Shown: positions 63,762-64,000 of the stretch, piece by piece | Numbering within the stretch: position 1 is the stretch's first letter | Layout of the letters: each line of letters begins with the position of its first letter | NCBI RefSeq assembly: GCF_913776855.1 | Contig: NZ_CAJYQD010000044.1 | Location: forward strand, 1-64,000 | Reading direction: 5' to 3' | Length of the DNA: 64,000 nucleotides | Source: an uncultured Sphingomonas sp. | Lineage (GTDB): Bacteria; Pseudomonadota; Alphaproteobacteria; Sphingomonadales; Sphingomonadaceae | The notes under the pieces: generated by a model | Told to the model about the DNA's origin: nothing | Seen by the model: only the letters and a program-made list of their open reading frames with translations | Databases searched by the model: none | Made by a program: the position numbers and the translations under genes

Positions 63762-64000
63762 ATGCGTAAACTGACGATGGCACTGGGCGCGGTACTCGCC
63801 AGCCTGCTGGCCGCCCCTGCGGCGTTCGCGCAGGTCGAGGTCGACATCGAGGGCGGCATTTCCGAACCGCTGCCGATCGCGGTGCCGGTGATGCCGACCC
63901 CGCAGGTTGCTTCCACCCCCGCCGGATCGACCGACGCGCTGGGGCGGCAGCTGGCAGAGATCGTCGCCAACGACCTGCGCAATTCCGGGCTGTTCAAGCC
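63762..64000 (+). CDS. tolB: Tol-Pal system beta-propeller protein TolB, 3' end cut by window
   Basis: First 79 residues only. The signal peptide ends APAAFAQ, followed by the family start VEVDIEGGISEPLPIAVP and IVANDLRNSGLFK. CGGAGGG lies before the ATG. The frame runs off the window end; pal is expected next. Confidence 0.92.
   Translation, partial: MRKLTMALGAVLASLLAAPAAFAQVEVDIEGGISEPLPIAVPVMPTPQVASTPAGSTDALGRQLAEIVANDLRNSGLFK

Noticed and set aside
1..64000. tRNA, rRNA or riboswitch genes
   Set aside because: I looked for cloverleaf-like blocks, 16S/23S words and known riboswitch leaders in the intergenic gaps and saw none; a covariance search would be needed to exclude small RNAs.

Overview
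The window looks like chromosomal DNA of a sphingomonad (Alphaproteobacteria, Sphingomonas or a close relative). It is very GC-rich, has many ATGA/GTGA stop-start overlaps, and carries the alphaproteobacterial gene order yebC-ruvC-ruvA-ruvB-ybgC-tolQ-tolR-tolA-tolB. Other pointers are a GapR (DUF2312) protein, a RegB/RegA redox pair, and a phosphatase that closely resembles my recollection of PhoK from Sphingomonas sp. BSAR-1. I see no rRNA, tRNA, CRISPR array, prophage or intact insertion sequence.

Layout. 0-6 kb: metabolic genes (glyoxalase I cut by the window edge, MDR dehydrogenase, Gfo/Idh oxidoreductase, GH15 glucoamylase-like enzyme, SDR). 5.8-8.9 kb: two beta-carbonic anhydrases flanking a SulP anion transporter, a plausible bicarbonate/CO2 handling module. 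9-11 kb: an OmpR-type two-component pair. 11-13 kb: secreted M14 metallopeptidase. 13.1-17.8 kb: a complete DHA2/HlyD/outer-membrane-factor efflux operon ending in a GNAT gene. 17.9-24.6 kb: a TetR regulator divergent from a complete RND efflux operon, with a perfect 20-bp palindrome between them. 24.6-27.7 kb: small proteins, a gene-poor stretch, a lipoprotein and an L,D-transpeptidase.

27.8-34.5 kb (minus strand): cyoABCD (bo3-type quinol oxidase), SURF1 and RegB/RegA, packed as one likely operon that joins a terminal oxidase to its redox sensor. 34.7-38.7 kb (plus strand): an MFS transporter, trypsin-like protease, NUDIX hydrolase and extensin-like protein, with overlapping ends. 38.7-42.6 kb: a hypothetical protein, CHAP protein, exported MsrB and DEAD-box helicase. 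43-45.3 kb: rpsA and ihfB. 45.3-51.4 kb: exported beta-helix protein, esterase, PhoK-like phosphatase and a DsbD-family reductase. 51.4-54.7 kb: a circularly permuted ATP-grasp / alpha-E / transglutaminase-fold operon whose transglutaminase-like member has lost its catalytic cysteine. This is the least understood system here. 54.8-64 kb: pyruvate kinase, DUF1244, GapR, DUF1003, YebC, RuvCAB and the Tol system, with tolB cut by the window end.

Intergenic spaces repeatedly hold long, near-perfect palindromes of at least two families. One has a CCCGCGCAGGCGGG core, the other a CTCCCC..GGGGAG core. One of them supplies the Shine-Dalgarno sequence of ruvC.
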